Made by a program: the position numbers and the translations under genes
Assembly: GCA_037447655.1 (NCBI GenBank)
Contig: JBBHKE010002020.1
Span: 1-64,000 of the forward strand
Direction: 5' to 3'
DNA length: 64,000 nucleotides
Source: Zygnema cylindricum
Taxonomy: Eukaryota > Streptophyta > Zygnematophyceae > Zygnematales > Zygnemataceae
Notes under the pieces: generated by a model
What the model was told of the DNA's origin: nothing
Databases searched by the model: none
What the model saw: only the letters and a program-made list of their open reading frames with translations
In this document: piece by piece, positions 1-10,839 of the stretch
Layout: every line of letters begins with the position of its first letter
Position numbering within the stretch: position 1 is the first letter of the stretch

Positions 1-204
1 AAGTATATTTTTAGTAACCTACTAAAAATAGCTGTCTGTTAAACTAAGGCAGCCATGGATCAACCTCTCTCTCTTTCCTTCAGTGACTACAACAAGTATG
101 GGGGCTAGAGAGCGGAGGTGGAGGCAGGCTGTCCGTCCTTTTCTTTTCCTTTTATAAAAACACATTTAAACCTAGAAAATACTCTAAAAATCTATAAATT
201 TCAA
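1..204 (-). repeat. LTR terminus of a half-tRNA copia element, cut by the window edge
   Basis: This stretch matches, with few differences, the last ~205 bp of the 1034-bp LTRs at 55924-56957 and 61301-62334. It ends on the same TTTCAA sequence. What follows is not the polypurine tract seen inside those elements but a foreign gag fragment. It is therefore the outer edge of the right-hand (5') LTR of a minus-strand element lying mostly left of the window. The terminal CA appears lost or mutated. Confidence 0.85.
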
Positions 205-562
205 AAGGTATCACATCATTCTCCACCAATGTCCTCCACCATGCTCCCGCTGCCCCCTTAAGAAGACCACCCGCGTAGTGAATCTTCTCACAGTCCGATA
301 GGCTAGGAAAATTCTCGAGATAATTCGCAACGGAGAATAGCCACGTGTCTAGGTTCTTGTGCCTTGCCGGGTCGAACTCGTCGGGAAGTCTTAATTTCGG
401 TCTCCTGTATTCCCTCTCCATGCCTCTATGAGGTCGCTCGCCAAGACGAGATTCAAAAGCTGCGACGCTCTTGCTCAGCTGCGCGTTCTGTAATCTAACG
501 CTTTCTAACTCTTTGAGAACTTGCGCTAACATTTCCGTAGTGGACACGCCGTGTTCGTCCAT
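205..562 (-). pseudogene. Retrotransposon gag N-terminal fragment (Ty3/gypsy type)
   Basis: The reading frame begins with MDEHGVST at 562, just inside a primer-binding site and LTR, as expected of a gag start. The N-terminal part looks like a short coiled coil (residues ~10-40). A capsid-like stretch with LPDEFDP and an AAGAWW motif follows, resembling the Retrotrans_gag domain, whose known role is particle assembly. The frame is cut at about residue 119 by the copia LTR at 1-204 and ends in LTR sequence. Capsid C-terminus, zinc knuckle and pol are missing. Confidence 0.65.
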
Positions 563-583
563 CCTGTCGAGTCATGGGAAAAA

Positions 584-595
584 GCTCCGATACCA
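584..595 (-). promoter_or_regulatory. Primer-binding site for initiator tRNA-Met 3' end
   Basis: On the minus strand this reads TGGTATCGGAGC, one base from the TGGTATCAGAGC complement of the plant initiator tRNA-Met 3' end. It lies one base downstream of the LTR at 597-1091, where reverse transcription would be primed. Confidence 0.8.
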
Positions 596-596
596 A

Positions 597-1091
597 TGTA
601 AAAGGAACAAGAAATAAAAGTACCACAGTACACCACAATGCACAGCAGAAGGCTCCAAGGATCTTCCCGTAGCAACAGCAGGCGCACACATCAGTGACAA
701 GCAAGGTTGCACTTTATTACTCAAGAGAGGATTACAAGATTTAGCGCTCGCCGCGAAGGTCTACTCAAAGAGTCTGTCTCTTACTACGTTTGTCTCACTA
801 TTTGAACTAACTAACTGCTAGTCAACCCAATACTGTACAAATGTACACGTGAACCTTCGCGGTCAACCGAGATCTATCCAAGTTATCCTTCTAGAACTAT
901 ACGGTTAAGTCTACATTCTGCGGCGTTGCTATACTGCCACGCTGCGTTGCTATGCTGCGCTACGCTATTCTACTAAGTTGCTATGGTGCTATGTTGCGCT
1001 GATCTGGAATCGCAGCTGCACTGCTCTACGACCGCAACTATAGCAACCGAGTTTCTAGCCACTAACTACCAAACCTTGTAACCCTGTTACA
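597..1091 (-). repeat. 5' LTR of the gag-fragment element
   Basis: The 495-bp segment starts TG and ends CA and is bordered on the inside by a tRNA-Met primer site. Positions ~918-1010 are an irregular tandem run of GCTGCGTTGCTAT-like units. The partner LTR is not in the window. The outer flank (1092-1180) carries the right end of a DNA transposon, so this element had inserted into that transposon. Confidence 0.75.
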
Positions 1092-1180
1092 ATACGGTTA
1101 CAACTTAGGCAGTACGGCGCTAAGTTTTGTAGCAAAACGACAGAAAAAAAACCCTTACTTATGCACATGGGGACATACCC
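1092..1180. mobile_element. Right end of a PIF/Harbinger-like MITE (copy a)
   Basis: The segment ends with ACATGGGGACATACCC (1165-1180) followed by TTA. Upstream it runs alongside the right end of copy b (9545-9592), including the shared AAAACGAC, an A-rich run and CTTACTT. The left end should lie left of the window, beyond the LTR element inserted ~90 bp from this terminus. Confidence 0.6.
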
Positions 1181-1781
1181 TTATTTCGTACAAATGTTTA
1201 AATAAGGGCGTGTCCCCATGTAACCTAACTTTGAAACGTTACTTTGGATTTTAGCGCATGTTTTATGGTGTACTTTTAAAAGTGTGCGTATGTCAATCAT
1301 TAGTTAGGGTACGTCCCCATGTATTAAAGTATTGACTTTAATTTGTCGTTTTCACCCAAAACGTAGTTCCCTACAAGATAAACTTTAGCCGTACAAGAAA
1401 ATGAATTCTTTAAAAGTACAACAAAATTCAAGTTGATTCTTTGAATGTACTTCAAGTTTGTCCTCATGTGAATGCATTTTGGCGTTTTCATTTTTTCGAT
1501 CCCCCGAGCAAGATAATCCAGCCCCTCAAAAAACTTCATTAAAAATCACCTCGCGACCTGATTTCAGGGAAAGTACAACCTTAACAACGAATGAAAAATG
1601 ACCCACGCACGCGCCACACGAGTGGAAAATTTTTGGGACGAGGGAGAGTACTCGCCATTTTTCTCCCTGCCCGTCACGTGCATGTACGGAAAACAAGAGG
1701 ATGTACGGAAAAAAATCTGCAGGGGTCTCGGACCTCCAATTTCATTCATGGGTCCTCCATAGAATTTTGCATCGTAGTCAC

Positions 1782-2839
1782 TGAAACTCTGAGACCTCCA
1801 TAAGTCCTCAGCGTGGACAGCTTCCATGAAGCCTTTAGGATAACCATGACCCCTTTGTGTTTCGGCAAGAACAACTGCCACCCTGGTAGACAAAAACTCT
1901 GACCAACTTCACCCCTGTGGAGGCAAGACTCCCCTAAGTCGATAGCAAAAGGAATCTCTGAATTTGCTCCCCTGAGCAGTAAGTTATGGAGGGTCAAAGT
2001 TGACCTTTTGTACAGAAGCTATCTGGGAGAGAGGGTCCTATCTCCTAATTTTTCTAAGTCGTATCTCTCTCACATACTCTATCTACTAATGTACGGAGCC
2101 AATCAGATTACTCCTTCGTACACAAAAGTAGAGCTGTCGGTGTACTTTCTGTACGAACATTGTACGACATGCCCTAAATGTCGACACGTGGTATATCCGG
2201 ATTCGCTCCCTTAATCCTCGGAGATGCCGCGATCCAATGTCATTCCACCACGTGTCATCCGATGTGGCGATGACCAAAAACCGCCGAAATCCTCTTCCGC
2301 GATCTCGGCGTTTAATTCCTGCCGTGCGATTAAATTCACATTTAATCGTAGCCGTAATAAATACATGCGCGGTATTTGTTTCGCTAAATAAATAAATGCG
2401 CGGTATTCGTTTCTTATCCGTACCGTAATCCGTACTTTTACATTACTGGATCTATGTCTCCCGTAAAACTGTTACAGTGAAATGAACTATTTTACGTATT
2501 AATGTTTAATTAATTATCAAACCTTACACTATGTAACACTATCTCTATACTTAACGGTTAAAGCTAACGGCTACCGACTGTATACCGGCCGGCAGGTCCC
2601 ATGATCAAATCATGGAGCTGTCACATATAATTTTAATAAATAAACCCCTACTAATATTTATATCCCGTAAACCTCTGGATAGCGTAGGTAGCCATGGCTC
2701 TAGCTTCCTCTCCAATTTCTTAGTGACTGCGACAAGGTTGAGAGTTTGGAGAGAGAAGTTAGAGGTAGACTGCCTCGGCTTCTTTCTATATTTCTATTCA
2801 GACCTAGAAATTATTGTAAAAAGACCATTAATTTCTACA
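1782..2839 (-). repeat. 3' LTR of the 1782-8272 copia element
   Basis: The 1058-bp LTR starts TGAAACTCTG and ends TTTCTACA in the plus direction. The adjoining CTCCTCTTATTTTC is the polypurine tract when read on the minus strand. Confidence 0.93.
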
Positions 2840-2852
2840 CTCCTCTTATTTT

Positions 2853-5017
2853 CTAGTCAATCTTTAATTTCAGACCACACTTCTCCTCGCAGAAAATCAG
2901 CTTAGGGGAAGGCACAGGTTTGGTCATCAAATCTGCTACCATCTCACTATCTGGTCGGTACTCTAAACTGATTATTTTGTTTTCTACTTTCTCTCTAACA
3001 AAGGTGAGTCTGATGTCCATGTGTTTGGCTTTAAAATGATGTTTAAGATTGGCAGAAATAGCGATTGCTGCCTGATTATCACAAAATATTTTCTGCACAC
3101 CACTCTTAAGGTGACCAAGCTCACCAAGCAAAGACTTGACCCACATCAATTCTTTTACAGCAGAGCAAGAGACCATATACTCAGCCTCCATGGTGGACTG
3201 AGCAATAACTTTTTGTTGTTTGCTACTCCAACAGCAAGCCCCATCACCCACATATAATACATATCCAGAAGTGCATCTCCTCATCGGAGCATCACCATAA
3301 CTAGCATCACTCGAAGTAGTGATGTCAGTATTCTCCCCACCCAAATGCAACCATTGACCCCTAGTTCCTATCAAATATCTAAGGACTCTTTTAGCTGCCT
3401 CCCAATCCCTCTTAGTGGGAGCATTTAGACTTCTACTCAACACTCCTACAGCAGCAGCCAAATCAAGCCGCTTACAATTTATAAAATAGATTAGACTTCC
3501 CATTACTTGCCAGTAAGGAATAGTCTGCATGAACTTCTGTTCTTCAGGAGATAATTCCTCGTCTAAGACTATGACTCCTTCTTCCTCACTCCCCTCACTT
3601 CCCTTCTTCAACTCCATTGGAGTTGTACAACTATTAGCTTTATCCATCTGAAAATTTTCAAGCATTTTCCTTATTGCTTCATTTTGAGTCAATCTTATTA
3701 TTTTTCTTTTTCGGTCTCTTCCTAGTTGAATTCTCAAAATACATTTTGCTTCCCCCATATCCTTCATTTCAAATCTCCCCTTAAGATCGTTTTTCAGTTT
3801 ATTAATTTTTTCCATTCATTTACTTAAAACAAGCAAATCATCAACATAAATTGCAATAGATATAAAACCTTTCTCATCTTCCAAAACATAGATTGAGTGA
3901 TCTGAGATGATCCGGATATATCTCACACCGGTCAGAAACTCATCAAGCTTCTTATTCCACTGTAGAGGCGCCTGCTAAAACCATAAAGAGATTTAATCAG
4001 CCGGCATACCTTACTCTCCTCTCCTTCCTCCACAAATCCTTTGGGTTGTCGCATGAAGATCTCCTCTTCTAATTCTCCATGCAAAAAGGTTGTCTTCATG
4101 TCCATCTGGTGCACCTCCATGTCTTCCGTTGCTGCCAGACTGAGAAGTATGCGGATGGAGGGAAATCTGACGACCGTGGCAAAGGTTTCCATGTAATCAA
4201 TTCCCTCCTTTAGGGTAAATCCCTTTGCCACTAATCAGGCATTGTAGCGCTCAATTGTGTTATCTGGGTTCAGTTTTTTTTTGAAAACCCACTTACAACC
4301 GATTGGTTTTCCGTTAGGTGGACAATCCACCAGCTCCCAAGTATCGGTTGCCATAATTGAGGCCATCTCCTCATTGATGGCTGTCTTCCACCGGTTTTTT
4401 TTTGGACACGTCATCGCCTCTCCATAAGTTTGAGGTTCATCTTGATGAGATAGTTTTGTTACCTTGTTATTAACCTGTTTTTCTTGCAGTCTTTTGCTAC
4501 TTCTCCTTCCCCCCTCAAAATCTGAGGCCGGAATAGATGGTTCTCGTGGATTCTTTCGAACAATCTCGACTTCTCCCCTATCCCTTGATTCCGAATCAAT
4601 TTCCGCCACGTCTTACGCTTCGGGTAGAGTTGTCACTGGAGTTTCCACAGCCGAGTCCTTTTCGGTCTGATTTTTATCTGCAAGAATGTCATCTTCTCTA
4701 AAACCTGGATAGTTAGAAAGCTCAAAGTCATCGGAATTTTCTGACTCAAATCTGATTTTTAGTGACTTTGTATATTTGAAGGGATCCACAGGCTTTCCTT
4801 CATCCATAACAACTACATGCTTTACTAAGATTATATCTTCCCTTTTTAGATCATAAACTCTATATCCTTTAACATCCTCATCATATCCTAATAAGTATCC
4901 CGGTTTTCTTTTAGGATCTAGCTTCCAATTAGACCGATTTGTATCTAGACTGAATACTTGACTGCCGAAAAACTTAAGGTGAGATATGTCTAAGTTTCCG
5001 TCCTGTCCATCTCTCAT
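2853..5017 (-). pseudogene. copia integrase C-terminal region, linker, reverse transcriptase and RNase H (broken)
   Basis: On the minus strand 5017-4613 carries the end of the integrase region and the start of the acidic linker. The segment 4609-4235 carries the linker (GGRRSSKRLQEKQ) and RT start (GCKWVFKKKLN). The segment 4231-3932 has the HQMDMKTTFLHGELEEE motif. YVDD is still readable just upstream of 3815. The segment 3815-2853 holds the end of RT and RNase H with SSDASYGD, STMEAEYM and CDNQAA. Frameshifts fall near 3820-3930 and 5020-5160, and there are stops at the segment joins. This would have copied element RNA into DNA; it can no longer make one product. Confidence 0.93.
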
Positions 5018-5163
5018 AAGGTGTTTGATCTTTTATAGCTGAAGTAAGAACTCTATTTTTGAGGTAATTAGCACAGTTCATTGCTTCTGCCCAAAACCTT
5101 TTTCCTATCTTCTTATCTGACAACATACTTCTAGCACTATCACTTAGTGTTCTATTTAACCTT

Positions 5164-6135
5164 TCAGCTACCCCATTCTGTTCGAGTTTTTTGGAACTGT
5201 CTTTTGGTGTTGGCCCCTATTTCCCTCAGAAAATCCTCAAACTGTTTAGAAGTATACTCTCCACCATTGTCACTCCTTATTCTCTTGATTGGAGTTTTAT
5301 GGAGTTTTTCGCTCCATGCTTTATATTGTCTAAAACAATCCTGAGCTTCGTACTTGTTTTTCAAAAAATACACTCGGGAATACCGAGACCAATCATCAGT
5401 GATAGTCATCATAAATCTCTTCCCCCCCGGTGAGGGCACTTTAGCCGTTCCCCAAATATCTGTGTGTACTAGATATAGAATTTATTCTCCCTTATAGGTG
5501 GTTGTTTTAGGAAAGGGTAATCTGTGTGCTTTGCCTTGAGCACATCCACTACAATCACTTATATTATCACTCTCACTGAACTGAATCCCTTCCACTACTC
5601 CCATTTTTTTCATCTCTCTTAACTTATCTAGATTTACATGCCCAAGCCTCTTATGCCACATCATAATATCATGAACACCAGCATAATAAATTTTCTTCGT
5701 TTCATTACTTAAAATCAGCCAAAACATCCCAAGGCTACCTTTCTCAGCAATGAAATAGACATCCTCCTCAAAACTAGCAGTAAAGACTCCTTCACTACTG
5801 CTAGTAAAAAAACCCTTATCATCTAATACAGATGTAGAGATGAGGTTTTTGTTCAGCTCCGGAATAAACAATACATCGGAGAATGTTACTATGGATGTCT
5901 TTCCTTCTACTTACACTTTCAGATCTACCGATCTTATAAGAGTAGTGGTGACTATCCTCCCATCCTCGTACTCTATCTCTACGGTGGGAATATTTCTTAT
6001 CTTAGTGAACAGGTGCCTATCCTTACACATGTGCATGGAGGCACCTGAATCTATAATCCAACCTGCTTCACCTTTCAATCGATCGTAAGCACATTTCAGC
6101 CTTCGTGGAATTTCGACCTCGTGTTTCGCCTCCAA
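5164..6135 (-). pseudogene. copia protease and integrase core (broken)
   Basis: The segment 6135-5911 contains the aspartic protease motif WIIDSGASMHMC. The segment 5871-5482 contains the integrase zinc-binding region (WHKRLGHVN and CSGCAQGK). The segment 5439-5164 contains the core with the second catalytic Asp (RSDNGGEY). All three share a frame separated by stops, and a frameshift follows toward 5017. It is decayed but clearly homologous to the 55924-62334 element. Confidence 0.92.
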
Positions 6136-6234
6136 CTCCTCATCTAAAAGGAGCTCATCGTCCTCGTCCTAGGATTGCGCCTCATGTACCTGTGTCACAA
6201 TGGCCTTTTTCTTTCCTCTCGAGGTAACACCGGT

Positions 6235-7210
6235 CTACCCCTCCTTTAATCGAAGCTTGGTTAGCTTAGTGCACTCTGCCATATAGTGCCCAGGTTTCTT
6301 ACAAAAATGACATAAACCTTTGGGAGCCCTTGGTCCGAACTCGTCGGTCTGATTTTTCTGCTCCCTCCCCCCATAGTTTCCCACCAGTTTTCGGGAATCC
6401 TTGTTCCTCCAATCGGTCGCAGTTGCCAAGGCTTGGCCACTCTTTCCTCCCCTTCGGATCTCAATCGTATTCTCTCGAACGAGAATCATCCCTACCACTG
6501 AGTTCCATATCCACCTTGAGTCCGGCAAGTCCTGCACACGGTTGACTATGTTCTCGAACTCATCGAGTAACTTCATCAGTAAACAGTTAACCTTTTCTTT
6601 TTCACTAAAATCTTTTCCCGCACTCTCTAGCTCCATGAAGAGTGTAGCAAAGCTCATTGCAAAAATCCAACATTTCCCCCCCTTTGTATACATACTCCTT
6701 ATCTTTCTGATCAGCAAACTGTTGTTGCTGAATCGTACCACTTCGGTACATCTCTATGAGAGCTATCCACATATCGAATGCCCTCTCTACCTGTAAATGA
6801 GGACATGCAAGTCCTTGAGTAAGATGTCGTAGGATGAAGTGCTTTGCCGCCATATTGTTGAAATCCCAGGTTTGAGTATCATTCTCCTTGTTCCTCGGAA
6901 TAGGTGACATGAATGCTGAACCAGTTGCTATTTGTGTGGTCGTCTCCTTCTCCGCTCCTTTGTCCACCACCTCTCCTTCCTTTGTCTCCTCCATTGAAGA
7001 TGGACCTGCTTTGTTTGTGAATCTGCTTCCTTCAAACCCTGGAGGAATTCCAAGACTTGATGGAAGCCCCAATCGTCCACTCACTCTCCCCCAAAATCTT
7101 TTTTCGCATAGAGCTCCTATCATCATACTTTCCCAGTATATGAAGCTAGTTCCATTAAAGATTGGTACCCTAGAGGGTGGGCCCATAACCTGAAACTCTG
7201 AGACCTCCAT
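6235..7210 (-). pseudogene. copia gag with start codon in the LTR (frameshifted)
   Basis: Gag starts with ATG at 7208-7210, inside the 5' LTR, and reads MEVSEFQVMGPPSRVPIFNG, so the primer-binding site is translated. The first segment (7210-6605) and the second (6741-6235) are in different frames. The second ends with a CCHC zinc knuckle, CHFCKKPGHYMAEC. The N-terminal sequence GPPSRVPIFNGTSFIYW is shared with the gag at 61320. Its ancestral role was capsid formation and RNA packaging. Confidence 0.9.
7176..7190 (-). promoter_or_regulatory. Primer-binding site matching the anticodon arm of initiator tRNA-Met
   Basis: The plus strand reads GGTGGGCCCATAACC, which is the anticodon stem-loop region of plant initiator tRNA-Met. 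The minus strand is thus complementary to it. It abuts the LTR start at 7191. Drosophila copia and yeast Ty5 prime from a half-molecule of this tRNA; that mechanism is inferred here from the match. Confidence 0.85.
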
Positions 7211-8272
7211 AAGTCCTCAGAGTGGATAGCTTCTAAGAAGCCTCTAGGATAACCCTGACCTCTTTGTGTTTCAGCAAGAACAACTGCCACCCTGGCAGAC
7301 AAAAACTCTGACCAACTCCACCCCTATGAAGGCAAGACTCCTCTGAGTCGATAGCAAAAAGAATCTCTGAATTTGCTCCCCTGAGCAGTAAGTTATGGAG
7401 GGTCAAAGTTGACCTTTTGTACAAAAGCTCTCTGGGAGAGAGGGTCCTATCTCCTAATTTTTCTAAGTCCTATCTCTCTCACAAACTCTATCTACTGATG
7501 TATGGAGCCAATCAGATTACTCCTCTGTACACAAAAGTACAGCTGCCGGTGTACTTTCTGTACGAACATTCTACGACATGCCCTAAATGTCGACACGTGG
7601 TATATCGAGATTCGCTCCCTTAATCCTCAGAGATGTCGCAATCCAATGTCAGTCCGCCACATGTCATCCGATGTGGTGACGATAAAAAACCGTCGAAATT
7701 CTCTTCCGCAATCTCGGCGTTTAATTTTGGCCGTCCGATTAAATTCACATTTAATCGTAGCCGTAATAATTACATGCGCGGTATTCGTTTCGCTAAAGAA
7801 ATAAATGCGCGGTATTTGTTTCTTATCCGTACCGTAATCCGTACTTTTACATTACTGGATCTATGTCTCCCGTAAAACTATTTCAATTAAATGAACTATT
7901 CTACGTATTAATGTTTAATTAATTATCAAACCCTACACTATGTAACACTATCTTTAGACTTAACGGTTACAGCTACCGGCTACTGACTGTTTACCGGCCG
8001 GCAAGTCCCAGGGTTTTTTTACCGGCCGGCAAGTCCCAGGCAAATCCTATAGCTGTCATATATTTTTAGTAAATAAACCCCTACTAATATTTATATCCCG
8101 TAAACTTCTGGATAGCCTAGGTAGCCATGGCTCTAGCTTCCTCTCCAATTTCTGAATGACTGCGACAAGTTTGAGAGTTTGGAGAGAGAAGTTAGAGGTA
8201 GACTGCCTCGGCTTCTTTCTATATTTCTATTCATACCTAGAAAATATTTTAAAAAGACCATTAATTTCTACA
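7191..8272 (-). repeat. 5' LTR of the 1782-8272 copia element
   Basis: The 1082-bp LTR has the same ends as 1782-2839. The length difference is mostly a local direct duplication near 7990-8040, in which ACCGGCCGGCAAGTCCCAG occurs twice, separated by a T run. Confidence 0.93.
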
Positions 8273-9595
8273 GTCACTTCTCCCCTCTCCCTCTCACACT
8301 ATCACTTTTATCTCACACTTTTCAGCATTAGGCACGACATAACTGGTATGAAATCAAAGATCTTTGAAAAATTATTATTTTGACTACCTTTATGTATATT
8401 TTTATGGCAAGCAGAGCGAAAAAAGTAGAGAAAACGAAATCGGGTATCCATGGCCGAAAGTTTTTGAATTTGTGACGTCACAATGTTACAAAACCCGAAA
8501 CATTTGCCATGTCACAAAATTACAAAAATATAGACGTCTATGACTGTCGCTGTTTTTGTTGGCATCACCAATTTTGTAGTCGTCGTCGACCGTCACAAAG
8601 TTGTACCTACGTCTACAACCGTCACATTTCAAAGTTCCGATTTCATTTTTGCACATAGGGACGCATTTCAAAGTAGTACGGAACACTTCACTACAGTCCA
8701 AAGTACTTTTTCAAAGTATTGCTTACATGGGGACGTACCCTTAGCGCCTTCATTACTTCAAATATGTGAAAGTTGTAGACGTCTACAAGATGTGCGACAG
8801 TCTACGAAACGAAATGTAGACGACAACGAAACTACAAAACTTCCTAAAATTAGTGACGTCTACAAAAACGGCGACGGTTGTATACGTCGAGGTTTTTGTG
8901 ACGTTGTAGATGTTTAGGGTTTTGTGACATAGCGAAGTCATGCTACCATGTGTCATCAGTACATAGATTTTCCGCCATGGCTTCTCGATTTCGTTTTTTT
9001 ATCTTTTATTATTCGATATGCCATCAAACTTAGACCAAAAATATTCAAAAAAAAGAAAAAATATATATCTTTCATTTGATACTATTATTGGTGCATCTCG
9101 TGTAAATGAGAGAGAAAGAGGAGCGGTCTAGTGAGAAAGAGGGGAAAAGACGAAGATGATGTAAAATTTTGCGAAAGACCCATAAATGAAAGTGGACGTC
9201 CGAGACCCCAACGATTTTTTTTCGTACATGCACGTCATTTTCATACGTACATGCGCGTTACGAGCAGGGGAAAAAATATAGTGTACTCTTCGTCGTTCAA
9301 AGTTTTTGAAAACCTTTGACGCGTGCAATCTCGACTTTTATTCGTTAATATAGTAGTATTTGGGTTAAAATCATGTTGCGATTTGATTCCAGTGCAAGTG
9401 TGAAGATGACCCGGAAGTAGGTCGCGATGATAATAACACCAAATTGCCGTACCATCGAAGTTCTAAGATGACGCAAAATGTACTTGTGTTTTTGCCCATT
9501 TTTCGTACGGCGTAATATTTTATCGTTGGAAGTCCCATTTTCTGTGAAAACGACGGGAAAAAACTCTTACTTGAACACATGGGGACACGCCCTAA

Positions 9596-10148
9596 GTGTC
9601 AAATAAAGGAGTCGGCGCCGGAAGTTGAGTGCGTCGCAAAGGAAAGGCCCACTCGGATTTGATTCTCAGTCATAAAGACGAGGAAAAACCACGAGAAACA
9701 CGAGGGCAAATCGCGAAAACGTGTTCCCACATGTTTAAACGTTGAATGTGTGAACACAGGTTATGCGACTACAACATGAGAATGTGTATCCAAAATAGTG
9801 TTAGATGTATAAATTATCATTAGGCCCTTTAACCATAAATATAATTGATAATACGAATTATATCTTTACACCAATTATTTATAAACTCTAATAGCTATTC
9901 ACGGTGTACTTTTAACCCTTTTTTATTATTAAACGTACATTTTGTCCATACATGAAAAGTATACAAATTAAAGAAGGTTAGATAATTATAAAATAAAGCA
10001 CATTTTCGTACAAAAAAAAAAAAACGACTCGTTTCTCGATGATAATAAACCAATGCAGTTCAAATTTCAAACTATTTAACTTGTTAACTTCTCTATCCTC
10101 TTTCTAGATGTTCACATTAGCATACCAGATGAATCCGCGTTGTGAATG
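9596..10148. other. Spacer with no recognised feature
   Basis: AT-rich sequence between the outer MITE and the copia element at 10149. It holds a 12-14 base A run near 10010 and no reading frame or repeat that I can assign. Confidence 0.5.
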
Positions 10149-10806
10149 TGTAGGATCTAGAGTTAAAGACATTCACTCAAAATAATTCACACAACATAAA
10201 TCATTTACACAGCGGAAGCTCATAAAAGACAAGAGGAATATTCAGCCAAAAAGATTTATAAGTGTTCTTGGCCGAAGCCTCTTTACATCATCTCTCTTCT
10301 CTCTTCTATCTCTTCTCTCTTCTCTTTAAATATTCTCTTACTCCAAGATTAATCCTCTATGATTCAATCATATGAGATTCAATAATCAAATACTCTGCAC
10401 ATGTACACTGCTGCCTATATATAATCGCTACCCTGCACTAAAAGACTACAAGATAAGACAAGCAGAACTTAGCGTAGCGACGAAGTCTGTGCATAGCTGA
10501 CTGTGAACTCTTAAATGAAAATTCCACGAAGGAAGGCGCACACGCTTCTTCCTTTGAAAGACAAACTCCAAACGTTGACTTAAACACGCGTCGCTTCACG
10601 AACACACCTACACGCAAATTGAAACACTAGCGCACGAAACAAACAAGTGACGCGAAACGAAATAGTATGTTTCGTTCGCGGACAACAAAAGTACTGTCGC
10701 GAAACGACATTGTACTTTTTGTATGATGACGCGACAGTTCATGTCAAACAAATTCAAGTTGGAATGACACTTCGCGAAATGTCGTGAAAACGACAATATC
10801 CCAACA
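10149..10806 (-). repeat. 3' LTR of the 10149-14868 element
   Basis: It starts TGTAGGATCTAG and ends ATATCCCAACA. The polypurine tract (minus-strand AATAAGAGGGGGAT) adjoins at 10807-10820. Confidence 0.92.
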
Positions 10807-10839
10807 ATCCCCCTCTTATTGTCGGAATCGCCAAACTCT

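Larger units (their letters stand above)
1782..8272 (-). mobile_element. Complete but decayed Ty1/copia element of the half-tRNA lineage
   Basis: Two LTRs (1782-2839 and 7191-8272) flank gag-PR-IN-RT-RNaseH in copia order, and the target duplication GTCAC is exact (1777-1781, 8273-8277). The coding region carries at least three frameshifts and several stops. The element is inserted in copy c of the PIF/Harbinger-like family. LTR divergence and coding decay make it clearly older than the related element at 55924-62334. Confidence 0.95.
1307..8740. mobile_element. Inner PIF/Harbinger-like element (copy c), inverted inside copy b and split by a copia element
   Basis: Perfect 16-bp inverted repeats GGGTACGTCCCCATGT (1307-1322) and its complement (8725-8740) are flanked by TTA (1304-1306, 8741-8743). 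Without the copia insertion it is about 940 bp (1307-1781 and 8278-8740). Its left half resembles the reverse complement of copy b's right half (compare 1591-1780 with 9128-9328). Its right end resembles the reverse complement of copy b's left end. It therefore sits in inverted orientation within a relative of itself. No transposase was found. Confidence 0.75.
1206..9592. mobile_element. Outer PIF/Harbinger-like non-autonomous element (copy b), split by nested insertions
   Basis: Perfect 16-bp terminal inverted repeats GGGCGTGTCCCCATGT (1206-1221) and its complement (9577-9592) are flanked by TAA on both sides (1203-1205, 9593-9595). Removing the nested copy c and one TSD leaves about 950 bp (1206-1306 and 8744-9592). 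A 3-bp TWA duplication and GGG-starting ends fit PIF/Harbinger (Tourist-type); this assignment is inferred from ends only. No transposase is recognisable. The 8744-9592 half has only short open frames and repeated GACGTCTAC-like words near 8760-8920. Confidence 0.75.

Noticed and set aside
1165-1221. The 22-bp inverted repeat 1165-1186/1200-1221 as a stand-alone hairpin or terminator
   Set aside because: Each arm is explained as the end of a separate PIF/Harbinger-like element facing outward, with its own TTA or TAA duplication.
7176-7190. Initiator tRNA-Met gene
   Set aside because: Only the 15-base anticodon-arm match is present, at LTR borders; there are no acceptor, D or T arms, so it is a primer-binding site.
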